Shown: one piece after another, positions 1-6,347 of the stretch
How positions within the stretch are numbered: position 1 is the first letter of the stretch
Layout of the letters: every line of letters begins with the position of its first letter
From: Chloroflexota bacterium
GTDB taxonomy: Bacteria; Chloroflexota; Anaerolineae; UBA1429
NCBI GenBank assembly: GCA_012515695.1
Contig: JAAYXX010000306.1
Coordinates: 1 to 20,555 of the forward strand
Length of the DNA stretch: 20,555 nucleotides
Direction of reading: 5' to 3'
Translations under genes and position numbers: made by a program
The notes under the pieces: model-generated
Database searches by the model: none
What the model saw: the letters and a program-made list of their open reading frames with translations, nothing else
Told to the model about the DNA's origin: nothing

Positions 1-78
1 GTTGTCACTCGGTCTTGGTGTAGTTGGAGCCAATGGCCCTGCGGCCATTCCGCTCACTGCTGTGTGTGACTGCTGCAT
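1..78 (-). CDS. Possible 5' end of an unknown gene, cut by the left edge
   Basis: An ATG (complement of 76-78) opens a minus-strand frame that stays open for 26 codons to the window edge. The visible start is MQQSHTAVSGMAAGPLAPTT, rich in Ala, Pro, Ser and Thr, with no recognisable domain. Its main support is context: a promoter candidate at 122-150 would start transcription near 115, giving a leader of about 37 bases. The ribosome binding site is weak, only AAAGAAG directly against the ATG. A second in-frame ATG lies at 46-48. A leftward gene downstream of a response regulator could be its histidine kinase or a target gene, but nothing in these 26 codons shows that. It could also be a chance open frame. 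Confidence 0.35.
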   Translation of the reverse strand, partial: MQQSHTAVSGMAAGPLAPTTPRPSDN

Positions 79-120
79 CTTCTTTATCAAGTGCTTACTA
101 CCCTTGTCCAGGTACAGCCC

Positions 121-183
121 CATTTTAGCAAAGGGCCTTTGTTCTGTCTGTCGGGAGAGTTTGACTCTTGCTGTGGGGAGATT
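121..183 (-). repeat. Left copy of a diverged 63-bp promoter repeat
   Basis: This stretch aligns without gaps to 1090-1152 in the same orientation, with about 43 of 63 positions identical by hand count. The best-kept blocks are TTGAC at 161-165, TGTGGGGA at 172-179, GTCTG at 146-150 and TAGCA at 126-130. Read on the minus strand, the last two are the -35 and extended -10 regions. The first two lie further upstream, where an activator would bind. Probably a shared regulatory region rather than a mobile repeat. Confidence 0.5.
122..150 (-). promoter_or_regulatory. Candidate sigma70 promoter with extended -10, reading leftward
   Basis: On the minus strand, -35 CAGACA (150-145) is followed after 17 bases by -10 TAAAAT (127-122), which is preceded by TGC as an extended -10. 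The same arrangement, CAGACC, 17 bases, TGC then TATACT, lies at 1119-1091 upstream of the response regulator. That parallel is the strongest argument that both are real. It would drive the partial frame at 1-78. Confidence 0.45.
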
Positions 184-224
184 TGGATAGTCTTGTTCTC
201 TGCTCCCCAGGGGCAGCGCACGAG

Positions 225-977
225 TCAGACGCCCACCTCCTGCAACCGGTGCGTGGGCGCCACCACCTCGCGCCTGGGGGCTGCCATCGAGACCAGGCGA
301 TAGCCAATGCCCCGCTCGGTCAGAATATAGCGGGGTTGGGAGGGGTCCGGCTCTAGTTTCTCTCGCAGGCGGCGAATGAACACTTTGATATAGGCGCGGT
401 CGTTGACATATTCCGGCCCCCAGACTTCTTGGAGGATTTGCTCGTGGGATACGGTATGACCGACGTTATCGGCCAGATACAGCAGCAGCCGCAGTTCGGT
501 CATGGTCATTGCCAGGCGATTCCCGCCACGCCGCACTTCGCCTTTGCCTGCGTCGATCTCTAGTTCGCCGACCTCGACTATCTGACCATAAGGCTCTTCG
601 GCGCCCATGAATGACCGGCGCAGGATGGCTTGCATCCGCGCCTGTAGCTCCTGGAAGCCAAAGGGCTTGACCATATAGTCGTCGGCGCCTTTTCTCAACC
701 CTTGAACCCGGTCCATCTCTTGCCCGCGAGCGGAGAGCATGATGACGGGCGTCGTTGACAATTGCCGAATGCGCTCGCACACCTCAAACCCGTCCATATC
801 CGGCAGCATCACGTCTAGCAATACTATGTGGGGACGGCTCTGGTAGAATTGCCTTAGCCCTTCTAGCCCGCTTCGCGCGAGGAGCACGTCATATCCTTGC
901 CGTGCGAGGTAGGATTTCATGGTTTCCGATAAAATCACATCGTCATCAATAATCAGTGAGGTCGTTCTGGGTCTCAT
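225..977 (-). CDS. OmpR/PhoB-family response regulator
   Basis: A 250-residue DNA-binding response regulator of normal family length. The N-terminal receiver domain (about residues 6-120) shows the acidic triad start DDD at 11-13, the phosphoacceptor Asp55 in LLDVMLPDMDG, the switch Ser82 in MLSARG and the conserved Lys104 in VKPF. The C-terminal winged helix (about 136-230) has the typical stretch RAYIKVFIRRLREKLEPDP and ends in ERGIGYRLV, then a 20-residue tail. The start is the ATG at 977 because GGGAG lies 8 bases before it; the longer frame to 1049 adds residues foreign to the family. No histidine kinase is visible next to it; the partner may lie left of the window. Its promoter region (1091-1119) has a paralogous copy at 122-150, which suggests a small shared regulon and possibly autoregulation (inference). 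Confidence 0.94.
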   Translation of the reverse strand: MRPRTTSLIIDDDVILSETMKSYLARQGYDVLLARSGLEGLRQFYQSRPHIVLLDVMLPDMDGFEVCERIRQLSTTPVIMLSARGQEMDRVQGLRKGADDYMVKPFGFQELQARMQAILRRSFMGAEEPYGQIVEVGELEIDAGKGEVRRGGNRLAMTMTELRLLLYLADNVGHTVSHEQILQEVWGPEYVNDRAYIKVFIRRLREKLEPDPSQPRYILTERGIGYRLVSMAAPRREVVAPTHRLQEVGV

Positions 978-1089
978 GCCGATCTCCCAATTCCGAATTG
1001 TCGCCCGAAAGGACCAGCCTGGCGTTCGTTGTGGTTGCCAGGCTCGCATTGATTGATTCGTCGTTGGGCAGTGCAGTTAACTTCCTGCT

Positions 1090-1152
1090 CAGTATAGCAT
1101 ATGGCCTGGTGTTGGTCTGTAGGGGAACCTTGACGCCTGTTGTGGGGAAACT
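1090..1152 (-). repeat. Right copy of the diverged 63-bp promoter repeat
   Basis: Partner of 121-183, at a constant offset of 969 bases. It contains the response regulator promoter at its proximal end and, upstream of that promoter, the conserved blocks TTGAC (1130-1134) and TGTGGGGA (1141-1148). On the minus strand these blocks read TCCCCACA then GTCAA and sit about 35-60 bases upstream of the predicted start, a usual place for an activator site. Confidence 0.5.
1091..1119 (-). promoter_or_regulatory. Candidate promoter of the response regulator gene
   Basis: Minus strand: weak -35 CAGACC (1119-1114), 17-base spacer, and extended -10 TGC plus TATACT (1099-1091). Transcription would begin near 1084 and leave a leader of about 107 bases before the ATG at 977. 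The poor -35 with a good extended -10 fits an activator-dependent promoter. Confidence 0.45.
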
Positions 1153-1174
1153 ATGGCTATTTCGCTCGCTGTGA

Positions 1175-1203
1175 TTGCGTGGGGGGGGCGGCTGGCATAG
1201 AAT
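1175..1203 (+). promoter_or_regulatory. Candidate dinB promoter
   Basis: TTGCGT (1175-1180), 17-base spacer, TAGAAT (1198-1203). The spacer holds a run of eight G (1181-1188). Transcription would start near 1210, 36 bases before the dinB ATG. No clear SOS box was recognised. An alternative, TTGACG at 1130 with TATGGC at 1152, has a 16-base spacer and a poorer -10. Confidence 0.4.
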
Positions 1204-1245
1204 AGAGCCTGGGATATGGGGGATGGAGGCACGCGGGAGTCGGTC

Positions 1246-2442
1246 ATGGCGCAGCGTTGGATTATACATGTGGATCTGGACGCTTTTTTCGCTTCGGTGG
1301 AAGAGTTGCTGCAACCTGCGTTACGCGGCAAGCCGCTGATCGTAGGGGGCAACCCCAACGAGCGCGGGGTGGTCTCGTCGGCGTCGTATGCTGCGCGCGC
1401 GTATGGTGTGCGCTCGGCCATGCCCGTAGCTCAGGCGTTGCGCCTTTGCCCGCAGGCCATTGTGGTGCCTCCCCGGCATGGTGAATATAGCCGCCGCTCC
1501 AGGGCGGTGATGGACATCCTCCGCGAGATTACCCCGGCAGTGGAGCAGATCTCTATTGATGAGGCGTTTCTGGACGTGACCGGCTGCGAGCGGCTATGGG
1601 GGCCAGTGCGCGAGATTGGGGAGTTGATCCAGCGGCGGGTGATGGACGAGCAGCGGTTGCCCGTCTCCCTGGGGATTGCCACCAACCGGCTGGTGGCGAA
1701 AATCGCCTGCGATTTGGGCAAGCCCAAAGGGCTGGTGTTGGTTGAGCCAGGCACAGAGGCCGCCTTTCTAGCCCCGCTGCCTATCGAGCGGCTGTGGGGG
1801 GTGGGGCAGGTGACGGGCGGCAAGCTGCGCAAAATGGGCATTGCTACCATTGGCGATCTGGCGGGCTGGCCGGAGGCGCAGTTGGCGCGGGTGTTGGGTG
1901 AGCAGGGCCGGGGGCTGGCGCTGGCCGCCCGCGGGGTGGACGAGTCGCCGCTGCACATTAGCCGTGACCAGCGCTCGATCAGCCAGGAGCGCACTTTTGT
2001 GCGCGATGTGGCGGACGAGGAAACGCTGCAACGTGTCCTATCGCGGATGAGCGAGCGGGTGGCGGCGCGCCTGCGCGAGCGCCATCTGGTGGGGCAGACG
2101 GTGCGGATCAAGCTGCGCTATCCCGATTTCACCACGATTACGCGGCAGGTGACGATGCCACAGCCGACGGACCAGGGCCAGTTGATCTATGACCAGGCGT
2201 GGAAACTGTTGGGGCGCAACTGGCACGCGGGGGAAGCGGTGCGGCTGCTGGGCGTGGCGGTGAGCGGGTTACTCTCCGAGGGGGGCTATCAGTTGGGACT
2301 GTTCGACCAGCAGGACCAGCGGCGGATTCGGCTAAATCGGACGCTGGACGATATTCGTAGCCGGTTTGGGGATGATGCCATCCAGCGGGCCTCTTGGCTG
2401 GAGGCTGGCGACGACGTGGACGATGACCCGCCGAAAGATTGA
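1246..2442 (+). CDS. dinB: DNA polymerase IV (Y-family translesion polymerase)
   Basis: A 398-residue Y-family polymerase that copies damaged DNA without proofreading. Palm motif HVDLDAFFASVE supplies metal-binding Asp10; SIDEAFLDVTG supplies Asp105 and Glu106. The thumb helix-hairpin-helix follows (IERLWGVGQVTGGKLRKMGI), then the little-finger domain. QLGLF at 349-353 fits the beta-clamp-binding consensus and is followed by the family's LDDIRSRFGDDAIQRAS. The start is the ATG at 1246 with GGGAG six bases upstream; the ten extra residues of the longer frame are not family-like. A hairpin begins directly after the stop. The convergent neighbour is a putative DNA repair/modification radical SAM protein, so the locus has a DNA maintenance flavour. 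The acidic tail DDVDDDPPKD is variable in the family. Confidence 0.96.
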   Translation: MAQRWIIHVDLDAFFASVEELLQPALRGKPLIVGGNPNERGVVSSASYAARAYGVRSAMPVAQALRLCPQAIVVPPRHGEYSRRSRAVMDILREITPAVEQISIDEAFLDVTGCERLWGPVREIGELIQRRVMDEQRLPVSLGIATNRLVAKIACDLGKPKGLVLVEPGTEAAFLAPLPIERLWGVGQVTGGKLRKMGIATIGDLAGWPEAQLARVLGEQGRGLALAARGVDESPLHISRDQRSISQERTFVRDVADEETLQRVLSRMSERVAARLRERHLVGQTVRIKLRYPDFTTITRQVTMPQPTDQGQLIYDQAWKLLGRNWHAGEAVRLLGVAVSGLLSEGGYQLGLFDQQDQRRIRLNRTLDDIRSRFGDDAIQRASWLEAGDDVDDDPPKD

Positions 2443-2476
2443 GCGCACAGAGGCGCGCGCCTGCGCCCCTGTGCGC
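2443..2476. terminator. Hairpin between convergent genes, likely bidirectional terminator
   Basis: GCGCACAG (2443-2450) pairs with CTGTGCGC (2469-2476); after one mismatch five more pairs form inside, with a 6-base loop. It begins one base after the dinB stop and lies 25 bases beyond the stop of the opposing gene. Neither side has a good T-run, so factor-independent termination is uncertain. Confidence 0.5.
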
Positions 2477-2501
2477 CTGGAAAAGGAGAGGGAGTAGACA
2501 G

Positions 2502-3641
2502 TTAGCAGGCCGCCGTCGGGTCGAACAAGGGCAGTTGGTAGCTGGGGCGCTTGCCGCCGAGCAGGACAAAGGGCGCTGCCTGGCGCACGCTGGCGGGCGG
2601 CAGGTCTATGTGGGCAAGCTCGCGCAAGCGGCCCTGTTTGCGGCGGGCGATGATCTTTTGGGCCGAGCGCGGCCCGATGCCGGGAATACGCAGCAGATCG
2701 CGCTGGCTGGCGGTGTTAATCTCTATTGGGAAGCATTCGGGATTGCTCAACGCCCAGGCCAGTTTGGGGTCTGCCTCACGGGGCAAGCGGCCTTCCTCGC
2801 CAAAGACGATCTCGTCAAAGGTGAAGCCGTATTGCCGCAGCAGGAAATCCGCCTGGTATAGCCGATGCTCGCGCCAGGTTGGCGTGGGGTCGTGGTTTTC
2901 CAGGGGCGTGTCGCGCACAGGCTGAAAGGCGCTATAGTAGACCCGCGCCAGTCGCAGGTTGCTGTAGAGGCTGGTGGCGGATGATAGAATTTCTTTGTCT
3001 GATTCCCCGGCGGCCCCTACGACGAACTGGGTGGTCATGCTGACGCCCGGCTTGAGCGCTTGCCGCACCTCGTCCGCTTTACGGAGCGGGGCCAGCAGTT
3101 CGCGAAAGAAATCCTTGGTGTGGCTGAGGTGCTGGATACGCTGCGGGTTGGGGGCTTCCAGGTTCACCGAAACCCGGTCTGCGAGGCGCACGGCGGCTTC
3201 GATGCTGGCGTCGTCTGCCCCCGGCAATATCTTGAGATGGATATACCCCCGAAAGCCGTATTGGCGGCGAATCAACTCGACTGTCGCCAACATACGCTGC
3301 ATGGCCTGGTCGGCGTGGCCGCAAATGCCCGAGCTGAGGAACAGCCCTTCGACGAGGCGGCGGTGGGCCATCTGGTCAAACGTGCGGGCCAGTTCGTCGG
3401 GGGTGAACGCCGTCCGGCGGATGTCGCGCCCGGAGCGGTTGGCGCAATAGGCACAGTCCTTCTCGCACACGTTTGTTTGCAGGACTTTGAGCATCGAGAT
3501 GCGCTGTCCATCGGGGCGAATGGCGGGGTAGACCCAGCGGCCCAGGTCGTCTTGCACCCGGCTGGAGTGGCTTCCACAGCCACGACAGATATCATGCTGC
3601 GCTGCTTCGCCCAACAGGTCAATCTTTTGCCGAATATCCAC
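2502..3641 (-). CDS. Radical SAM protein with C-terminal HhH, putative DNA modification/repair family
   Basis: A 379-residue radical SAM enzyme. The [4Fe-4S] cluster motif is C59-x3-C63-x2-C66 (CEKDCAYC), followed by the radical SAM barrel (LFLSSGICG; VSVNLEAPN; TTQFVVGAAGE). A helix-hairpin-helix DNA-binding motif lies at 309-335 (LLRIPGIGPRSAQKIIARR). This order matches the COG4277-type family annotated as putative DNA modification/repair radical SAM protein; its reaction is unknown to me. An extra CRGC (19-22) sits near the N-terminus. The GTG at 3641 is chosen because GGAGG lies 8 bases upstream, the resulting MDIRQK start fits the family, and the longer ATG at 3683 overlaps the -10 of a strong promoter. 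The C-terminus carries QLPLF (369-373), resembling a beta-clamp motif. The gene usually found beside this family, a DUF4130/uracil-glycosylase-linked partner, is not visible here. Confidence 0.9.
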   Translation of the reverse strand: MDIRQKIDLLGEAAQHDICRGCGSHSSRVQDDLGRWVYPAIRPDGQRISMLKVLQTNVCEKDCAYCANRSGRDIRRTAFTPDELARTFDQMAHRRLVEGLFLSSGICGHADQAMQRMLATVELIRRQYGFRGYIHLKILPGADDASIEAAVRLADRVSVNLEAPNPQRIQHLSHTKDFFRELLAPLRKADEVRQALKPGVSMTTQFVVGAAGESDKEILSSATSLYSNLRLARVYYSAFQPVRDTPLENHDPTPTWREHRLYQADFLLRQYGFTFDEIVFGEEGRLPREADPKLAWALSNPECFPIEINTASQRDLLRIPGIGPRSAQKIIARRKQGRLRELAHIDLPPASVRQAAPFVLLGGKRPSYQLPLFDPTAAC

Positions 3642-3681
3642 GCTCACACCCTCCGCATACTCTAGCTTGAGTATTGCCCCC

Positions 3682-3710
3682 ATAGTAGCACATTTGTTCT
3701 ATTTCGTCAA
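3682..3710 (-). promoter_or_regulatory. Strong sigma70 promoter of the radical SAM gene
   Basis: TTGACG (3710-3705), 17-base spacer, TACTAT (3687-3682) on the minus strand. Transcription would begin near 3675, about 34 bases before the GTG start at 3641. Its overlap with the ATG at 3683 rules out that ATG as the start. Confidence 0.7.
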
Positions 3711-3739
3711 TAGGGAATGCGCTTCTCTGTTGGTGGGCG

Positions 3740-6268
3740 CTAGACAACGCGGGGGACGCGAGCCAGGATTTCGGATACGACCTCATAGTTGATGGTTCCC
3801 AGGCGACGGGCCACCTCGTCCACGGTGATCTCGTCGTTGCCCTGCCGTCCGATGAGCACGACTTCGTCGCCCTGACGCACGCCCGGAATATCGGTCACGT
3901 CCAGCATGGTCTGGTCCATGCAGACCCGCCCAACGATGGGGGCGCGCTGTCCGCGCACGAGCACCTCGCCCCAGTGGTGGGGGCCGCGCCGAAAGCCGTC
4001 GGCATAGCCCACGGGGATGACGGCGACCCGCGAGGGGCGCTCGGTGCAAAAGGTGCGGCCATAGCTCAGGTAGCTGCCGGTGGGCAACTCTTTGACCTGC
4101 GCCACCTGGCATTTAAAGCTCAAGGCGGGCTGAAAGCCTTGTGGCAGGGGGACGGCGGGCGAAGGGGCCAGGCCGTACATGGCGATCCCCAGGCGCACCA
4201 TGTTATAGCGCCCGGCGGGAACCCGCAGGATGGTGGCGCTGTTGGCGGCGTGGATGAGGGGAGGCAACAGCGCCCGCTGCTCCAACTCGTCTAGCACTTG
4301 CTGAAAGCGCTCTAGTTGCCAGTGCGTGTATTCCAGGTCGTCAGCGTCGGCGTCGGACATGTGGGTAAAGATGCCCTCGATGTGCAGGCCGGGCAGGTCG
4401 GCGATGCTCTGCACAAACGGCACGATCTCTTCGGGGAGCAGGCCGAGGCGGCCCATGCCCGTATCCACCTTGATGTGTACGCGGGCAGTGCGCCCCAACT
4501 GGCCCGCCGCCCTGGAAAGGGCCTCCGCCACTTCGGGCGAAAACAGGGTAATGGTGACGTCGTGCAGCAGGGCCTCTCGCGCCTGCCAGGCGGGGGTAAA
4601 GCCCAGGTTCAGGATGGGGGCGTCTATTCCGGCCTGCCGCAGCGTCAGGGCCTCGCCCAGGCAGGCCACGCCCAGCCAGGACGCGCCGTTATTCAGGGCA
4701 GTGCGGGCCACTTTGATCGCCCCGTGTCCATACCCGTCCGCCTTGAGTACGGCGAGAATGTCCACTTGCGGCCCGACGATCTGCGCGACGCGGCGAACGT
4801 TGCGGCCAATGGCCTCCAGGTCAATCTCGACCCACGTGGGCCGCCCTGGTCGGTCGAGCCGCACCTGCATCCAGCCCTGGTGCTGGCGGGGCAGCGCGGC
4901 GGTGGCCCTGGCGGGTTCGGCCAACAGCTCGCGGGTGATGAACTCGAGCCGACTCTCGGCGCTGCCTTTGATTAGCAGCAGGTCATCCTTGCGGAGCGAC
5001 TCTTGCAGGATGCGGATAGTATCCTCGGCGGTATAGGTCACGTGAACCTGGCTTCCGGCACGGGCGGCCTGTTCCGCGGCGAGCCGGGCCAAATCCCCCT
5101 TGGCGATGAGCAGGTCGGCTACCTCGGCGCAGCGTTGCCCGACCAGACGATGCCCCTCCTCGGCATAGTCGCCCAGTTGGGCCATATCTCCCAGCAACAC
5201 CAGGCGGCGGCGGGCGGGCAGAGAGCGCAGCGTCTCCAGGGCGGCCAGCGCCGACGTAGGGTTGGCGTTATAGCTGTCGTCCAGCAGGCGAGCGCCGTGG
5301 ATGCCTTCCAGCAGGCGCGTGCGTCCCGGCAGTGGGCCGATAGCTTCCAGGCCGCGAGCGATCTCGGCCCAGGGTAGCCCGTAGGCCAGCCCGACGGCGG
5401 CGGCAGCCAGGGCGGTATAGGCGTGATGCGGCCCAATGAGGGGGATATGCAGGGGGATCGTTTCACCTTGCCAGTGGGCGCGCAGGCTTGTACCCCGCTC
5501 CGAGACGCGCACGTCGTCGGCATACAGGTCGGCGCGCGCGTCCAGGCCGTAGGTCAACACGCGGGCGGGCGCGCGCTCGGCCATGCGCCGGGTGTGCGGG
5601 TCGTCCGCATTGAGGACAGCTATCCCGTCGGGGGGGAGGGCCTCGACGATGCGCGCTTTTTCGCGGGCGATGGTCTCTAGATTGCCCAGGAATTGCAGGT
5701 GGCTGTAGCCGATGCGCGTTACGACGGCCACGCGGGGGCGGGCAATGTCGGCCAGGTCCTGAATTTCGCCGAGGCTGTCGCAAGCCATCTCTAGCACGGC
5801 CAGCCGATGCTCCGGTAGAAGTTGGCCCAGGGCGATGGGCAGGCCAAAGCGCCCGTTATAGTTGCCATAATTCTTGAAAACGGGGTAGCTATCCCCAAGG
5901 GCGGCGGCAATGGCCTCCTTGGTGCTGGTTTTGCCCACGCTGCCAGTCACGCCGATGACCTGAACGTCGCGCTGGGATAGGATGAACCGGGCGTAATCTA
6001 GTAAGCTCTGCTGGGTGTTCTCGACGAGGATACAGGGCACATCGGGCAGGGAGGGAGGCACGCGCTGGCAGACAACGCTGGTGGCCCCGGCCCGGCATGC
6101 GTCGAGGATGTAATCGTGGCCGTCGCCGGTTTCGGTGACGACAGCGAGGAAAAGCTGGCCGGGCTGCACAATGCGCGAGTCGTAGGCAAACTCGGTAAAG
6201 GTGCGCGTGTGTGTCGGGCCGAGCAGTTGGCCGCCAGTAGCCAGCAGGAAATCGTCCAGGTCGATCAT
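3740..6268 (-). CDS. murF-alr: Bifunctional MurF ligase - alanine racemase fusion
   Basis: One 842-residue protein with two peptidoglycan enzymes. Residues 1-450 are MurF, which adds D-Ala-D-Ala to the UDP-MurNAc tripeptide using ATP: Walker loop GVTGSVGKTST (106-116), LLDDSYNANP (328-337) and KGSAESR (434-440). A linker of about 25 residues leads to alanine racemase (477-842), which makes the D-Ala: PLP lysine K509 in AVLKADGYGHG, catalytic Tyr736 in LSYGRTF, and CMDQTMLDVT near the C-terminus. Both halves look complete and no frameshift is needed. Such fusions are known chiefly from Bacteroidota, so finding one in a Chloroflexota-like context is notable. The start is the ATG at 6268. Its only ribosome-binding candidate, GAGG, lies 11 bases upstream inside the arm of a perfect hairpin (6276-6320). 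No separate promoter is evident, so it may be read through from the lipoprotein gene. Confidence 0.95.
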   Translation of the reverse strand: MIDLDDFLLATGGQLLGPTHTRTFTEFAYDSRIVQPGQLFLAVVTETGDGHDYILDACRAGATSVVCQRVPPSLPDVPCILVENTQQSLLDYARFILSQRDVQVIGVTGSVGKTSTKEAIAAALGDSYPVFKNYGNYNGRFGLPIALGQLLPEHRLAVLEMACDSLGEIQDLADIARPRVAVVTRIGYSHLQFLGNLETIAREKARIVEALPPDGIAVLNADDPHTRRMAERAPARVLTYGLDARADLYADDVRVSERGTSLRAHWQGETIPLHIPLIGPHHAYTALAAAAVGLAYGLPWAEIARGLEAIGPLPGRTRLLEGIHGARLLDDSYNANPTSALAALETLRSLPARRRLVLLGDMAQLGDYAEEGHRLVGQRCAEVADLLIAKGDLARLAAEQAARAGSQVHVTYTAEDTIRILQESLRKDDLLLIKGSAESRLEFITRELLAEPARATAALPRQHQGWMQVRLDRPGRPTWVEIDLEAIGRNVRRVAQIVGPQVDILAVLKADGYGHGAIKVARTALNNGASWLGVACLGEALTLRQAGIDAPILNLGFTPAWQAREALLHDVTITLFSPEVAEALSRAAGQLGRTARVHIKVDTGMGRLGLLPEEIVPFVQSIADLPGLHIEGIFTHMSDADADDLEYTHWQLERFQQVLDELEQRALLPPLIHAANSATILRVPAGRYNMVRLGIAMYGLAPSPAVPLPQGFQPALSFKCQVAQVKELPTGSYLSYGRTFCTERPSRVAVIPVGYADGFRRGPHHWGEVLVRGQRAPIVGRVCMDQTMLDVTDIPGVRQGDEVVLIGRQGNDEITVDEVARRLGTINYEVVSEILARVPRVV

Positions 6269-6275
6269 AAATAGT

Positions 6276-6320
6276 CACGCCTCATGGTACTGGGATTGGC
6301 CCATTGTACCATGAGGCGTG
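6276..6320 (-). promoter_or_regulatory. Perfect 15-bp hairpin covering the murF-alr ribosome binding site
   Basis: CACGCCTCATGGTAC (6276-6290) and GTACCATGAGGCGTG (6306-6320) are exact inverted copies. The 15-base loop can add a 4-bp inner stem (TGGG with CCCA). On the minus-strand transcript the 3' arm contains GAGG and ends seven bases before the ATG at 6268. It also lies 28 bases past the lipoprotein stop. It may be a terminator (no T-run, only ACTATTT follows), a translational lid, or an mRNA processing site. Confidence 0.6.
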
Positions 6321-6347
6321 GGGAGGCTCAAAAGAGCAGCGCCAGAC

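Noticed and set aside
2..190. 62-codon plus-strand frame at the left edge
   Set aside because: TTG start without ribosome binding site, composition unlike the genes here, and it crosses a conserved minus-strand promoter repeat.
174..209. Inverted repeat TGGGGAG ... CTCCCCA as terminator of the response regulator gene
   Set aside because: Only 7 bp with a 22-base loop and no T-run; its left arm belongs to the conserved block of the promoter repeat.
3060..3665. 201-codon plus-strand frame opposite the radical SAM gene
   Set aside because: Shadow; the minus strand carries the CxxxCxxC and HhH motifs.
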